Assembly (NCBI GenBank): GCA_018401495.1
Contig: JAGYJX010000005.1
Location: 62,001 to 126,000 of the forward strand
From: Rhodospirillaceae bacterium
GTDB taxonomy: Bacteria; Pseudomonadota; Alphaproteobacteria; Thalassobaculales; Thalassobaculaceae
Length of the DNA: 64,000 nucleotides
Reading direction: 5' to 3'
The position numbers and the translations under genes are program-made. A model generated the notes under the pieces. The model made no database searches. It was given only the letters and a program-made list of their open reading frames with translations, and was not told the DNA's origin. Below, one piece after another: positions 51,236 through 61,031 of this stretch. The stretch's first letter is position 1. Each line of letters begins with the position of its first letter.

Positions 51236-52313
51236 TCATCCCCCGATCGTCCGCCCCTTGAGGCGGTACACGTAGGAGATCACCTGGGCAACCGCCTTGA
51301 AGTGCGTTTCCGGCACCTGCTGGTCGATCTCCACACCGGCAAACAGCGCGCGCGCCAGCGGCGGGTTCTCGACGATCGGAACATCGTGCTGCTTGGCAAG
51401 CTCGCGGATCCGCAACGCGACCGTATCGGCGCCCTTGGCGACAACGCTCGGCGCCGCCATGGTGTCGCTGTCGTAGCGCAAAGCCACGGCGAAGTGGGTC
51501 GGGTTCGTGACGACCACATCGGCCGTCGGGACCGCAGCCATCATCCGCCGTCGGGCGCGGTCCATGCGAGATCTGGCGCAGACGCGCCTTGACCTGCGGA
51601 TCGCCCTCGGACTGCTTGTGCTCGTCGCGGATCTCCTGGCGCGACATCCGCAGCTGCTTCATGTACTCGAAGCGCTGGTAGACGTAGTCGGCGACCGCCA
51701 CCACCAGCATGAAGGCGACGACGCCGATCATCAGGCGGATCACCAGCCAGTAGATCTCGGCGAGCACGTCGACGACATCCATGTCCATCAACTGCTCGGC
51801 CCGGTCGAGCTCCGGCGCCATGAGGTAGTAGGCGATCCACGCCACGATCGCGAGCTTGATCACCCCCTTGATGAACTCCACCAGGGACTTCAGCGAGAAC
51901 AGCCGCTTGAAGCCCGCGAGAGGCGAGATCTTCTCGATCTTCGGCATGATCGGCTGGGTGGTGAACAGGATGCCGGTCTGGCCGAGATTGGCGGCGAGGG
52001 CCAGCACCACGAAGATCCCGAACGCCGGGGCGAGAGCGATCAGCGCGTCGGCCGTCACGTCCATCAGGATTTCGCCGGCGCTGCCGGCGTCGATGACGGC
52101 AAGCGCCGCCTGCTCCATGACCACGGCCAGCGACCCGTGCAGCTGCAGCGCCATGTAGGGGCCGAGGGTCGCGACCAGAAAGGTCAGGCCGACGAAGGAG
52201 GCCAGGTTGGTGACCTCCTTGCTCTGGGCGACCTGACCCTTCTTTCGCGCCTCGGACAGCTTCCGCGCGGTCGGTTCCTCGGTCTTCTGGGAGTCGTCCT
52301 GCGTGTCGGACAT
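51236..52313 (-). CDS. flhB: flagellar export switch protein FlhB, one frameshift
   Basis: About 358 residues. Cytosolic N terminus with KTEEPTARKLSEARKKGQVAQSKEV, four membrane helices, then the linker YQRFEYMKQLRMSRQEIRDEHKQSEGDPQVKARLRQI. One surplus T near 51567 interrupts the frame; the remainder holds the autocleavage site VVTNPTHFAVALRYD and VENPPLARALFAGVEIDQQVPETHFKAVAQVISYVYRLKG. FlhB switches the flagellar export apparatus from rod/hook to filament substrates. Last flagellar gene before cckA. Confidence 0.94.
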
Positions 52314-52325
52314 CGCCCGCTTCGC

Positions 52326-53093
52326 TCAGTTGGGAATGAGGTAGGTCGCCGCCGTATCGGCATAGTACGTCAGGAACGCCGACATCAGCGCCCCCAGAAT
52401 CGTGGCCAGCAGCAGCAGTCCCATGTAGATCTGCACGGGCAGGCCGATGAAGAAGATCTGCAGCTGCGGCATCAGCCGGGCCAGCACGCCCAGGCAGACG
52501 AAGAACAGCAGGCTGAAGACGTAGAAGGGCGCCGAGAGCTGGATGGCGACCTTGAAGCTGCTCGACACAAGCTCGGTGATGGCCTCGGAGAGGTCTCCGA
52601 TCATCAGCGTGCCGCCCGGCCGGAACACCGCGTAGCTCTCGACCACGGCGCGGATCACCAGGTGGTGCAGGTCGGTGATGAACAGCAGCATGATGCCGAG
52701 CAGGGACAGCAGAAGGCCGATGGCGGTGCCCTGCTCGGAGATCGACGGGTCGAACACCGTGGCCGACGCCATGCCGCTGGAGAACGAGATGACCCGACCG
52801 ACGGTATCCAGTGTCAGCAGCAGGATCCGGGCGACCAGACCGAAGTAGATACCGATGATCACCTCGCCGGCGACCAGGACCAGCAGTCCGGCGGCGCTGG
52901 CCGGCTCCGGCGGCAATTGCGGCGCGATCGTCGGGGCCACCGCCAACGCCAGGCCCGCGGAGAACAGCAGCCGAACCCGCATCGGGATGAACGTCTCGCC
53001 GATGCCGGGCAGCAACAGCATCGCGGCGCTGGTCCGGGCGAACACCAGCACGATCTCGTAGACGCGAAGCGGAAGGAATTCCTCGAGGTTCAA
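52326..53093 (-). CDS. fliR: flagellar export protein FliR
   Basis: 255 residues, about six helices: LVFARTSAAMLLLPGIGETFIPMRVRLLFSAGLALAVAP, GEVIIGIYFGLVARILLLTLDTVGRVISFSSGMASATVFDPS and LQIFFIGLPVQIYMGLLLLA. TTG 53093 is taken as start, with GGAGG 9 bases upstream and NLEEFLPLRVYEI following. Forms the export gate with FliP and FliQ. Confidence 0.93.
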   Translation of the reverse strand: MNLEEFLPLRVYEIVLVFARTSAAMLLLPGIGETFIPMRVRLLFSAGLALAVAPTIAPQLPPEPASAAGLLVLVAGEVIIGIYFGLVARILLLTLDTVGRVISFSSGMASATVFDPSISEQGTAIGLLLSLLGIMLLFITDLHHLVIRAVVESYAVFRPGGTLMIGDLSEAITELVSSSFKVAIQLSAPFYVFSLLFFVCLGVLARLMPQLQIFFIGLPVQIYMGLLLLATILGALMSAFLTYYADTAATYLIPN

Positions 53094-53142
53094 GGGCCGC
53101 CTCCGACGCCGACGTCGGGTTGGGCAGCGGCCCCGGGGGCGG

Positions 53143-53410
53143 TCACGGCAGTCCGATGATCTTGTCGGCCAGCCCCTCGAAGAACGTGCTGATCTGGGCC
53201 AGCATGAACGGCAGGAACAGCAGCAGCGAGGCAAACACCACCACGATCTTCGGCACGAACACCAGGGTCATCTCCTGGAGCTGCGTCAGCGCCTGGAACA
53301 GCGCGATGATCAGGCCCGACCGCCAGGGCGATGCCCATGATCGGACCGGCCATCGCCAGCAGCGTGAAAATGGTGTCTCGAGCCACCGAGATCGCGTCTT
53401 CCTCGGTCAC
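53143..53410 (-). CDS. fliQ: flagellar export protein FliQ, one frameshift
   Basis: 88 residues from GTG: TEEDAISVARDTIFTLLAMAGPIMGIALAVG, then a surplus G near 53317 (GGG for GG), then LIIALFQALTQLQEMTLVFVPKIVVVFASLLLFLPFMLAQISTFFEGLADKIIGLP. Two hydrophobic hairpin helices, exact FliQ size once repaired. Lies between fliE and fliR. Confidence 0.93.
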
Positions 53411-53503
53411 CGGGCGCCTCCGGCCACGACAACGCCGACCGCCACCCGGCAGGTCCTGCCGGGTGGGCATGTTCTGCCCGGCCGATCGGAGCCGCCGGCC
53501 CGA

Positions 53504-53798
53504 TCACACCGGCATGCGAATGATTTCCTGGTAAGCCTGGACAAGCTTGTCTCTCAAGGTGGTGACCGTCTGCAGCGTCAGTTCGGCGTCGTTGACGGCG
53601 GCGACCACGTCGTTCAGGTCGGCGGTTCCGGCAATCCCCTGCTTCGACAGCGTCTCGCCGCGATTCATGGTGTCGATGGCGTCGACCGTGCGCGTCGCGG
53701 ACATAACTGGAGAAGTCCTTGCCGCCGGTGACCCGGCCTTCGGTGGCACCGCCGGCCCCGGGCATGGCCGGAAGCATGTCGCCGACGCGTTCGATCAT
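53504..53798 (-). CDS. fliE: flagellar hook-basal body protein FliE, one frameshift
   Basis: About 97 residues: MIERVGDMLPAMPGAGGATEGRVTGGKDFSS, a one-base shift near 53705, then SATRTVDAIDTMNRGETLSKQGIAGTADLNDVVAAVNDAELTLQTVTTLRDKLVQAYQEIIRMPV. The C-terminal helix TTLRDKLVQAYQEIIRMPV is the FliE hallmark. It joins the MS ring to the proximal rod. Between flgC and fliQ. Confidence 0.92.
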
Positions 53799-53869
53799 GG
53801 TCCGATCCTCCTCGATCTCAACCTAGCAAATCCCGGGGCCCGCCGAAAGCCGGCGGGATACCCGGCGCC

Positions 53870-54280
53870 TCAACCCCGGATCAACTCGATGGTACGCTGG
53901 ATCAGCGACTTCGACGACTCGATCACGCTGAGGTTGGCCTCGTAGCTGCGTCCGGCCTCGCGCATGTCGGTCATCTCGATCAGCGTGTTGACGTTCGGCC
54001 GCTTCAGGTAGCCGTCCTCGTTGGACAGCGGGTGGTGCGGCTCGTAGACGAGACTGAAATCGCTGCGATCGCGACCGATCTTCGCGACCTTCACCATGTC
54101 GGCGTTCATGTCGCGGTCCAGCATGTTCTCGAACGCGATGGTCTTGCGCCGGTAGGGATCGGCACCGGGCGTGTTGCCGAGCGACTCGGCGTTGGCGACG
54201 TTCTCGGCGACGATCCGCAGCCGCGTGCCCTGCGCGCGCATGCCGGAGGCCGAGATCTTGATGGAGTTCATCAGGTCCAT
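53870..54280 (-). CDS. flgC: flagellar proximal rod protein FlgC
   Basis: 136 residues. N-terminal rod motif SIKISASGMRAQGTRLRIVAENVANAESLG, central DFSLVYEPHHPLSNEDGYLKRPNVN and the C-terminal helix MREAGRSYEANLSVIESSKSLIQRTIELIRG. Follows flgB by 25 bases. Exported, no signal peptide. Confidence 0.95.
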   Translation of the reverse strand: MDLMNSIKISASGMRAQGTRLRIVAENVANAESLGNTPGADPYRRKTIAFENMLDRDMNADMVKVAKIGRDRSDFSLVYEPHHPLSNEDGYLKRPNVNTLIEMTDMREAGRSYEANLSVIESSKSLIQRTIELIRG

Positions 54281-54305
54281 GGTGCGTCTCCCTGTCCGGC
54301 CGCGG

Positions 54306-54716
54306 CTACTGGTTCTGGGTGCCGAGCGCGGTGCGGAACATCCGCATCTGCTTGTGGTAGATGTTGGTGGCCAGCTGGTAGTCGACCTGGGTCTCGGAGA
54401 CCTTCATCATCTGCTCCTCCATGACCACCGAGTTGCCGTCGGGGTTGACCTCGTAAACGTCGCGCAGCCGGTCCTTGACCACCCGGTGGTCCGGCGGCGT
54501 GACGCTGCCGTCCAGGTGCTTTCCGCTGGTTGCCGCCATCCGCACCGGCGCCAGCGCCCGCAACTCGCGGTCGAACTCGATCGCCTGCAGTTCCTTCGAG
54601 CGGTAGCCGGGAGTGTTGGCGTTGGCGATGTTCTGCGCCAGGACCGCCTGCCGTTGCCCGAGCCAGGACATCTTCTCCCGGGCCATCTTGATCAGCGTCG
54701 TCTGCGAGAGGTCCAT
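54306..54716 (-). CDS. flgB: flagellar proximal rod protein FlgB
   Basis: 136 residues: LSQTTLIKMAREKMSWLGQRQAVLAQNIANANTPGYRSKEL at the N terminus and MMKVSETQVDYQLATNIYHKQMRMFRTALG at the C terminus, the paired rod helices. First gene of the flgB-flgC-fliE-fliQ-fliR-flhB operon, behind a sigma-54-type promoter and a 10-bp inverted repeat in the leader. Confidence 0.95.
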   Translation of the reverse strand: MDLSQTTLIKMAREKMSWLGQRQAVLAQNIANANTPGYRSKELQAIEFDRELRALAPVRMAATSGKHLDGSVTPPDHRVVKDRLRDVYEVNPDGNSVVMEEQMMKVSETQVDYQLATNIYHKQMRMFRTALGTQNQ

Positions 54717-54735
54717 CGCCCTGCCTCCAATTTGT

Positions 54736-54760
54736 GAAGCAATTTATCTAAAATTGCTTC
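54736..54760. promoter_or_regulatory. 10-bp inverted repeat in the flgB leader
   Basis: GAAGCAATTT and AAATTGCTTC are exact reverse complements separated by ATCTA. The dyad is AT-rich against a GC-rich background. It lies 20-44 bases ahead of the flgB ATG and about 45-70 bases after the predicted sigma-54 start, so it could be a regulator site or an mRNA hairpin covering the translation start region. Confidence 0.75.
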
Positions 54761-54815
54761 TTTCGTCGATCCCCTCGTGGCATTCTGGGTTCACCGAGGG
54801 TCTCGCCAACAGTTA

Positions 54816-54832
54816 AGCAACCTTTGTGCCAA
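54816..54832 (-). promoter_or_regulatory. sigma-54 (-24/-12) promoter of the flgB operon
   Basis: On the minus strand TTGGCACAAAGGTTGCT matches the sigma-54 consensus TTGGCAC-N5-TTGCW exactly, with GG and GC 12 bases apart. Transcription would begin near 54805, giving about an 89-base leader to flgB. Requires an enhancer-binding ATPase (FlbD/FleQ type) not encoded here. Confidence 0.8.
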
Positions 54833-54908
54833 CTATCCGCATGCCGGCTGAATCGACCATCGATGCGCCGCGCCTGCGAGCCGGCTATACTCATTTCAGG
54901 AGCGACCG

Positions 54909-55254
54909 ATGATCGAGCGTGACAAGCCGGCCCGCCGACCTCTGCCCGGCCGCCCCTCGGCGGATCGCGACCGTCGGGTCGCGATCGCTCTCAGCCACGA
55001 CATCGGTTCCGACAAAGCCCCTACAGTGCATCGCCAAGGGCTATGGCGAGGTCGCCGAACAGATCCTCAAATTGGCGTTTCAGAACGACGTCAAGGTGCG
55101 GACGGACCCTGATCTCGCGCAGATCCTCCAGGTTGTGGAGGTGGACTGCGAAATCCCGGTTCAGGCCTTCGCGGCGGTCGCCGAGATCCTGACCTACGTC
55201 TACAGGATGAACGGATCGCTCGCCGGCGGCGGCTCGGACGGAACCCGGCCGTGA
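54909..55254 (+). CDS. FhlB: stand-alone FlhB C-terminal-domain homologue, one frameshift
   Basis: About 114 residues. A Pro/Arg-rich leader (MIERDKPARRPLPGRPS), then DRDRRVAIALSHDIGSDKAP, a one-base shift near 55017, and CIAKGYGEVAEQILKLAFQNDVKVRTDPDLAQILQVVEVDCEIPVQAFAAVAEILTYVYRMNG. This resembles the cytosolic domain of FlhB but without NPTH cleavage motif and without membrane helices. AGGAG precedes the ATG at 54909, and TATACT at 54886 could be a -10 element. The GTG of the next gene overlaps its stop. Confidence 0.85.
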
Positions 55255-55598
55255 CGTTGCCCGGAACCGCCGACCTCGTGGAGGAGGCCCGGGAACTGGA
55301 GGGCCGGATCGCGCTGCTCGCCGCTCCCGGCACACCAGCCGAACCGTTGGCGCGAACCGAACTGGAACGGCGCGTGCTGCGGCTGTGCGAGGCCGCCCCG
55401 GCATTGCCGCCGGCCGAGGCGAGGAGGCTGACCGAAGTCCTGCTGCGGCTGGTTGCGGCGCTCGACTCCGCCGCCGACCGGCTGCGCGCAGCCGGCGCCA
55501 CCGGCCGGCTGGCGGGCGAATCGACACCGACGATTCCCGACGCGCGTCGGGCCGCCGCCGCCTATGGCAACGCGGCCGGTCGACGGCGCCGCGACTAA
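55251..55598 (+). CDS. small helical protein of the fliOP operon, unknown family
   Basis: 115 residues, GTG start overlapping the fhlB stop and TAATG overlap with fliO. Mostly alpha-helical: VEEARELEGRIALLAAP, RTELERRVLRLCEAAPALPPAEARRLTEVLLRLVAALDSAADRL, then a polar tail. No recognised family. Position and size are compatible with a flagellar chaperone (FlgN/FliT-like), but this is a guess from context. Confidence 0.65.
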   Translation: MTLPGTADLVEEARELEGRIALLAAPGTPAEPLARTELERRVLRLCEAAPALPPAEARRLTEVLLRLVAALDSAADRLRAAGATGRLAGESTPTIPDARRAAAAYGNAAGRRRRD

Positions 55599-55981
55599 TG
55601 AACCCCCACTCGGTCGGGCTTGGCACGGCGCTCGCGGAAACGGACAATCGGGCAATGGAATATTCCGACTACTTCAGAATGATCTTCGCCCTTCTGTTCG
55701 TCCTGGGACTGATCGGCGTGCTCTACCTGCTCGCCCGGCAGTACGCTGCCCGCCGCCTCGGCTTCGGGGTCGGGCGCGGGGGGGCAGGCGGTCGCCTGGC
55801 GGTGGTGGAGGCACGAGCGCTCGACGCCCGTCGCCGCCTCGTGCTGGTCAGACGCGACGAGGTCGAGCACCTGCTCCTGCTGGGCCCGGACCGGGATGTT
55901 GTGGTGGAGAGCGGAATACCGGCGCGCGCCACCTTCGAAGGCGCCCTCGCCCGCAGCGGCCACAGCGAGCCCGCGCCATGA
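55598..55981 (+). CDS. fliO: flagellar biosynthetic protein FliO
   Basis: Up to 127 residues. One membrane helix (FRMIFALLFVLGLIGVLYLLARQYA) followed by the FliO-type cytosolic domain RLAVVEARALDARRRLVLVRRDEVEHLLLLGPDRDVVVESGI. ATG 55598 overlaps the previous stop; ATG 55655 (MEYSDYFRM) is an equally good start. Overlaps fliP by ATGA. Assists FliP assembly in the export gate. Confidence 0.87.
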   Translation: MNPHSVGLGTALAETDNRAMEYSDYFRMIFALLFVLGLIGVLYLLARQYAARRLGFGVGRGGAGGRLAVVEARALDARRRLVLVRRDEVEHLLLLGPDRDVVVESGIPARATFEGALARSGHSEPAP

Positions 55982-56748
55982 CCGCGCGCTCGATCCTGCT
56001 CGCCGCCTCGTTGGTTCCCGCCGTGCTCGGCGGCTTGGCGGTTGCCGCCGCGTGGTGGTCGCCGGCGGCGGCGCAGTCCCTGTCCCTCGACCTCGGCGAA
56101 GGCGGCGGATCGACGACGGCGCGGCTGATCCAGCTGGTCATGCTGGTGACGATGCTGTCGCTGGCGCCGGGCATCCTGGTGATGGTGACCTCGTTCACCC
56201 GCATCGTTGTGGTGCTGTCGTTGCTGCGCACCGCCATCGGCACCCAGCAGGCCCCGCCCAACATCGTGATGATCAGCCTGGCGCTGTTCCTGACCGGCTT
56301 CATCATGACGCCGACCCTCCGCGAGGCCTGGACCAACGGCATCCAGCCGCTGATCGAGGAGCGGATCGACGAGGTCGAGGCGTTCGACGCCGTGGCTCAG
56401 CCGTTCCGGGGCTTCATGCTGCGAACGGTCCGCGACAAGGACCTGCGGCTGTTCGAGGACATGGCGCAGGTCGGCCCGGCCGAGACCGGGCTGAACGCAC
56501 CGCTCCACGTGCTGATCCCGGCCTTCATGATCAGCGAGCTGCGTCGGGCATTCGAGATCGGCTTCCTGCTCTACCTGCCGTTTGTCGTGATCGACATGGT
56601 GATCGCGTCGCTTCTGATGTCCATGGGCATGATGATGGTCCCGCCGGCGGTGGTCGCCCTGCCGTTCAAGCTGATCTTCTTCGTGTTGGTCGACGGCTGG
56701 TACATGGTCGCCGGCAGCTTGGTTCGCAGCTTCGGGACAGGACCCTGA
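55978..56748 (+). CDS. fliP: flagellar export protein FliP
   Basis: 256 residues with a cleavable-type N-terminal hydrophobic region and four helices. Conserved LSLAPGILVMVTSFTRIVVVLSLLRTAIGTQQAPPN, LFLTGFIMTPTL, PAFMISELRRAFEIGFLLYLPFVVIDMVIASLLMSMGMMMVPP and LPFKLIFFVLVDGW. Core of the export gate. Its operon (fhlB-orf-fliO-fliP) is divergent from flgB and convergent with the giant TPR gene. Confidence 0.96.
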   Translation: MTARSILLAASLVPAVLGGLAVAAAWWSPAAAQSLSLDLGEGGGSTTARLIQLVMLVTMLSLAPGILVMVTSFTRIVVVLSLLRTAIGTQQAPPNIVMISLALFLTGFIMTPTLREAWTNGIQPLIEERIDEVEAFDAVAQPFRGFMLRTVRDKDLRLFEDMAQVGPAETGLNAPLHVLIPAFMISELRRAFEIGFLLYLPFVVIDMVIASLLMSMGMMMVPPAVVALPFKLIFFVLVDGWYMVAGSLVRSFGTGP

Positions 56749-56754
56749 GCGAGG

Positions 56755-59700
56755 TCAATTGGTGGCGCTCAGCGAGCCGTCCTTCAGCTTGTCGCGATAG
56801 GCCGACAGGAACGCCTGGAACTGGCCGATCTCTTCGAAGCGCTCGCTCAGCCGCATGAAGTCCCCCGGCTCGGCGCTGGTGCTGTTGGTGATCAGCCGGA
56901 ACGCCTCGCGGTACGACGTGTTGTCCATCTGAGCGGCGTACAGCTGGCGCAATCGGTTCAGTCCCTCGGCGTTGTCGCTGAGCGACAGCGACACCGCCCA
57001 GTTCAGGATGAACTGCGCCACGTCCGGCCGGATGCGCGACCCGTCGAGGCCGGAGTTGCCGACCAGCCGCCGGAACACCTTGGCCGCCTCCACCCAGTTC
57101 TGGGTGCGCCAGTAGATATCCGACAGCAACAGGTCGGCCTCGCGGGAATTGTCGCCCTCCAGCAGCTTGAGCGCGCCCTGGGCGTCGCCGAGCTCGAAGA
57201 TCGCCCGCGAGCGCAGCCTCCGCCGCTCCTGGGCCAGGGCGTCGCCGAGCTGCGGCGCCACGCTTTCGTCCAGTGCCTTGATCGCCGAATCGGGTTGCCG
57301 GTCCAGCAGGTGAATGACCGCCAGACGGGCACCGACCCTGGCCTTCTCGACGCCCTGCAGCCGGAACTTGACCTGCCGGTCGAGCAGCCTCGCCGCACGG
57401 TCCAGCAGGTCGACCCGGACCAGCCGGTCGGCCAGCCCCTCGATGATCTTGTCGCCGGCCTGGCCAACCGGCGTCAGTTCGCGGAACTCGTCGTACAGGG
57501 CCAGCGCCTGCAGCGGCGTCATGCCCTCAACGGCGCCCTGGGTGAAGATGTCGCTGAACGCCTTCGTCAGCTCCTGGGCGGCCTGCCTGGTTTCCGGGTT
57601 GTTGGGAAGAAAGTCACCGCCTGGCGCAGCGCGTCGAGCCCATCCTCATAGGCGTTCTCGCCGAGTCTGAGGTTGCCCAGCTCGCGCAGCAGGTCGAACT
57701 CCAGCCGGTCGCCGCGCCAGGCGTAGCGCAACTGGTCGAGCCGGTCGGCGGCTTCGACGGCCGAGATCTGGTTCTGTGCCAGCGCGTGCTCAATCAGCGC
57801 GCGTTCCGACCGGACCCGCGCCCAGCGGTCGTCGCCATCGGCCAGGTTGCGCCAGATGTCGAGCGCGGTCTCCTGGTCGCCTGACGCCTGCAGAACCCGG
57901 GCGCGCAGGAAGTCGAGCCGGGCCTTCTCGCCGGGCGTCGGCGCGCCCTCGGCCACCACGTCCAGGAACGCGCCGGCGCCCCGGAAGTCGCCGGCGCGGA
58001 TCGCCGCCTCGGCCGCCAGCAGGGCCAGTTCCGTCGTGTAGTTGCGCGGGTAGCCTCCGGGAATCTCGCCGGCGCGGGCAAAATGTTCCACGGCCTCGTT
58101 CCACTTGCCCTGCGCCGCCGACGCTGCGCCGCGCCAGAGTTCGGCCTCGGAGTTGCCGTTGAGCGAGGGGTCGGCGAGGCTGGCGGAGGCTTCCTCGTAG
58201 CGCCCGAGCATGAAGTCGGCGGCGCCGCGCAACGCCTTCACGTCCGGGCGCTTGGCGAGATCCTCGTCGGACTGCTCGATGGTCCGCAGCAGCCCGATCG
58301 CCTCAGCCGCCAGCCCACGGGCGAAATAAAACTGGGCCAACTCGAGGCGCGGCCCGCTGCGCGAGATGCTGGTCGCCTCGGAGATGCGGAGTTGGAGGTC
58401 CTGGCGGCGCGGCAGGAAGGATGCCTCGTCGCCCAGGCGCCAATTGCTCATGTCGAAGATCCGGCCGGGCGGCATCCCAGCCGGCATTCCGTCGAACCGG
58501 CGTCCCGACAACGCGTCCTCGCCGGCACGCTGCACCGGCCCAGACAGCAGCAGCCCGCCATCCACCGTCACCGCGACACCGTCCGGCAACACCCGCGCCT
58601 CGACGCCGTCGAGTCGCGGGCGCAGCACGACCCCCTGCACCGACGACAGGATCGAGACCTCCGCGTAGGTGCGATCGCCATCGATGCCGCGGGACAACGG
58701 CGTGATCGGCACCATGATCAGGCCGTCGCCGACCTCCGGGTCGCGGGCAAGCATGGGCCGTCCCACGCCCTCCACCGGTATGAACAGGCGCGGTCCCTGC
58801 GGGCTCACCATCTGGGCGTCGACCCGCAGCGGCACGTCCGGCCGTGACGCTTGCGGCTGCAGATCCAGCACCCAGACGGTGCCGTCGCGCCAGATCCGCG
58901 GGTTGACCCCTTCGACCACCGGGATCCGCAGGGCGGAGCCGTCCTCCACCGGTATCTGCTCCGGCTGCCCGACGATCTGGTTGCCCGCCACCGGGACCGC
59001 CGAGAGATCGAAGGTGACCGGCCGATCGAACGCCGCCCAGACATGACCAGCCCGGGGAAACACCACCGCCGCCACCTGCTCGGCCCATTCAAAACGCAGT
59101 GACAGGGCGTCGTTGGTGGCGACCGAGGTAACCGCCAGGGGTGGACCGGCTATTGTCCCGACGCCGGCACGGGCGAAGCTGATGGCGCCGGAATTCGCCG
59201 GCGGCGGCTCCTCGAGGGAGGTCGGTGCGCCGCCAGCGCCCGGCGACGGCGCCTGCGCGAGAGCCGCCGGGGCTTCGGCAACCGGCGGCGTCGGGGCCGA
59301 CCGCGGCACTGGAGCGGCGCCCGCCGATGCCGGCGGTACCGCCGGTTGCGGACCGGCCGGGGACGCGGGCGGCGGGGTCGCGGTCTGTGCCGGTCGAGCC
59401 GCGGCTTGCGGTGGCGCGGCCGGCGGCGACGCGGCCGGCGGTATCGGGGGCGGCGGTGGAGTGGCGCCGGCCGCGGTCGGCGCGATTCCGCGGCCGTCGC
59501 GCCGGATGTCGACGACGACTTTCTCACCCGACCTGAACGCGTCGACCGTACGGCCTGGAGGCAACGGGACGATGGCCGCGGCGCCCTCGGGGGTCACGGT
59601 GGAGGAGAAACCGCGCAGCGCTTCCGGCAATTGCCGGCGAGCGTCGGCGTCATCAATTGCCGCCGGTCGGTCGAACTGGATCCGCGCCTCGCCGGGGCCG

Positions 59701-60279
59701 GGCTCAACCCGGAACCCGACCGGAGGAGCCGACCAATCGAAAACGATCCGGTCGTAATCCGGATGGCGCCCGACGCGCACGCCCACTGCCGGGCCGCTGG
59801 CGGGCGCCTGGGCCGTCGGCGTCGCCGGCGGCGGCGACCGGGGGCGGTTGCGGCGATGGCGCCGCGGCCGCCGGCGGCGCGGCCGGCGGCGGGTCGGTGC
59901 CGCGCGCCATCAAATCGACGATGACCTGGTTGCCGTTGCGGTCGGTCCGCATGCGATGGTTGCCGGTCAATTCGACGACCACACTGCGACCGTCGGCGCC
60001 GATCCGAGCGCTCCGCACAAACCGTCCCAGTCCGGCGGCAGCCTCGGCGACGGGCCCCTCGATGGGTCGGGTGAAGCGGATCACCAGAGCGTCGCCGAAC
60101 CGCTCGGCTGAGTACTGGACCGGGCCGGGCCACGCGAAGACCAGCCGATCGAAGCCGTCTTGCGCGGCACCGACCACCCCCACCGGATCGGCCGCCGCCG
60201 GCATCGCCAAGTGCATCGAAGCCGCAAGCAGGAGCGGCCCGCCCAGACGCCTCCAGCGTGGCGCGACCGGGGGGGTCAT
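56755..60279 (-). CDS. giant periplasmic TPR protein of the flagellar/mot locus, two frameshifts
   Basis: About 1,174 residues. Signal peptide LGGPLLLAASMHLAMPAAADP, then two beta-rich repeats that each open alike (DGFDRLVFAWPGPVQYSAERFGDALVIRFTRP and HPDYDRIVFDWSAPPVGFRVEPGPGEARIQFDRP), Pro/Ala-rich linkers, a further beta domain and a long C-terminal TPR/helical array (LELAQFYFARGLAAEAIGLL..., RGAADFMLGRYEEASASLADP, ALRQAVTFFPNNPETRQAAQELTK). Compensating indels lie near 59825 (+1) and 57603 (-1). It overlaps the MotB-like gene (ATGA). Likely periplasmic and stator- or motor-associated; function unknown. Confidence 0.82.
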
Positions 60280-61028
60280 CGCGCGCGCTCCGGCAGGATC
60301 ACCACGTCGACGCGGCGGGCAAGCGCGTAACGATCGTCGGTCGGGGCGGTCGGCTCGACGCTGTAAAACCGACTGTCACCCATCCCGGAAGCCGTCGGCA
60401 ACCGCGGCAGGCCGGCGTCGACCAAGGTGACCGCCACCGCGTCGGCGCGCGCCAGCGACAGAGCGCGGTTGGAGCCCATCGGCGAACCGGGCGGGGTTGG
60501 ACGGGGATCGGCGTGACCCACCACCTCGATGCGGTTCGGCAATGTCGAGAGCGCGGTCGCCAATTCAGCCACCGCCGCCCGAGCGCTCGCCGTCAGCGTG
60601 GCCTGGCCGGTCGCGAACAGCAGGTCCGACGGCAGGGACAGCACCAGCCGGTCGCCGGCGCGAACGATGCGGGCGCTGCCCAGGATCGGGTTCCCTGCCA
60701 GTTTCGCGGTCAGCAGCGGCTCGAGGTAGCTGAGACGGAAGCCAGCCCCCTGGCGTTCCGCCTCGATGCCAAGCGTCTCGGGCGGGGCCACGCCGGTCGT
60801 CGAGACGGTCTTGCCGAGGGCGACCGAGATCGAGGCGGCGGCCGCGTCGAACGACGGCGAGTCGATCGTCGTCATGGCGAATCGCATGACGAAGAAGGCC
60901 AGCATCAACGACACCAAGTCGACCAGCGTGACCATCCATCGCGGCCCGCCGCCGTACTTGCGGCCGGCGCGTCGGCCGAGCCGGCGTTCGTGGGAGGTCA
61001 CCGTCGATCGCACCTGGGAGAGCGCCAT
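60276..61028 (-). CDS. MotB/OmpA-like stator protein
   Basis: 250 residues. N-terminal basic stretch, then the single helix WMVTLVDLVSLMLAFFVMRFAM with an Asp at the position of the MotB proton-channel residue, and a C-terminal OmpA-like domain (SDLLFATGQATLTASARAAVAELATAL...VVGHADPRP...NRALSLARADAVAVTLVDAG). A motA gene is not in this window. Starts 3 bases after the upstream MotB-like gene. Confidence 0.85.
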   Translation of the reverse strand: MALSQVRSTVTSHERRLGRRAGRKYGGGPRWMVTLVDLVSLMLAFFVMRFAMTTIDSPSFDAAAASISVALGKTVSTTGVAPPETLGIEAERQGAGFRLSYLEPLLTAKLAGNPILGSARIVRAGDRLVLSLPSDLLFATGQATLTASARAAVAELATALSTLPNRIEVVGHADPRPTPPGSPMGSNRALSLARADAVAVTLVDAGLPRLPTASGMGDSRFYSVEPTAPTDDRYALARRVDVVILPERAR

Positions 61029-61031
61029 GCC

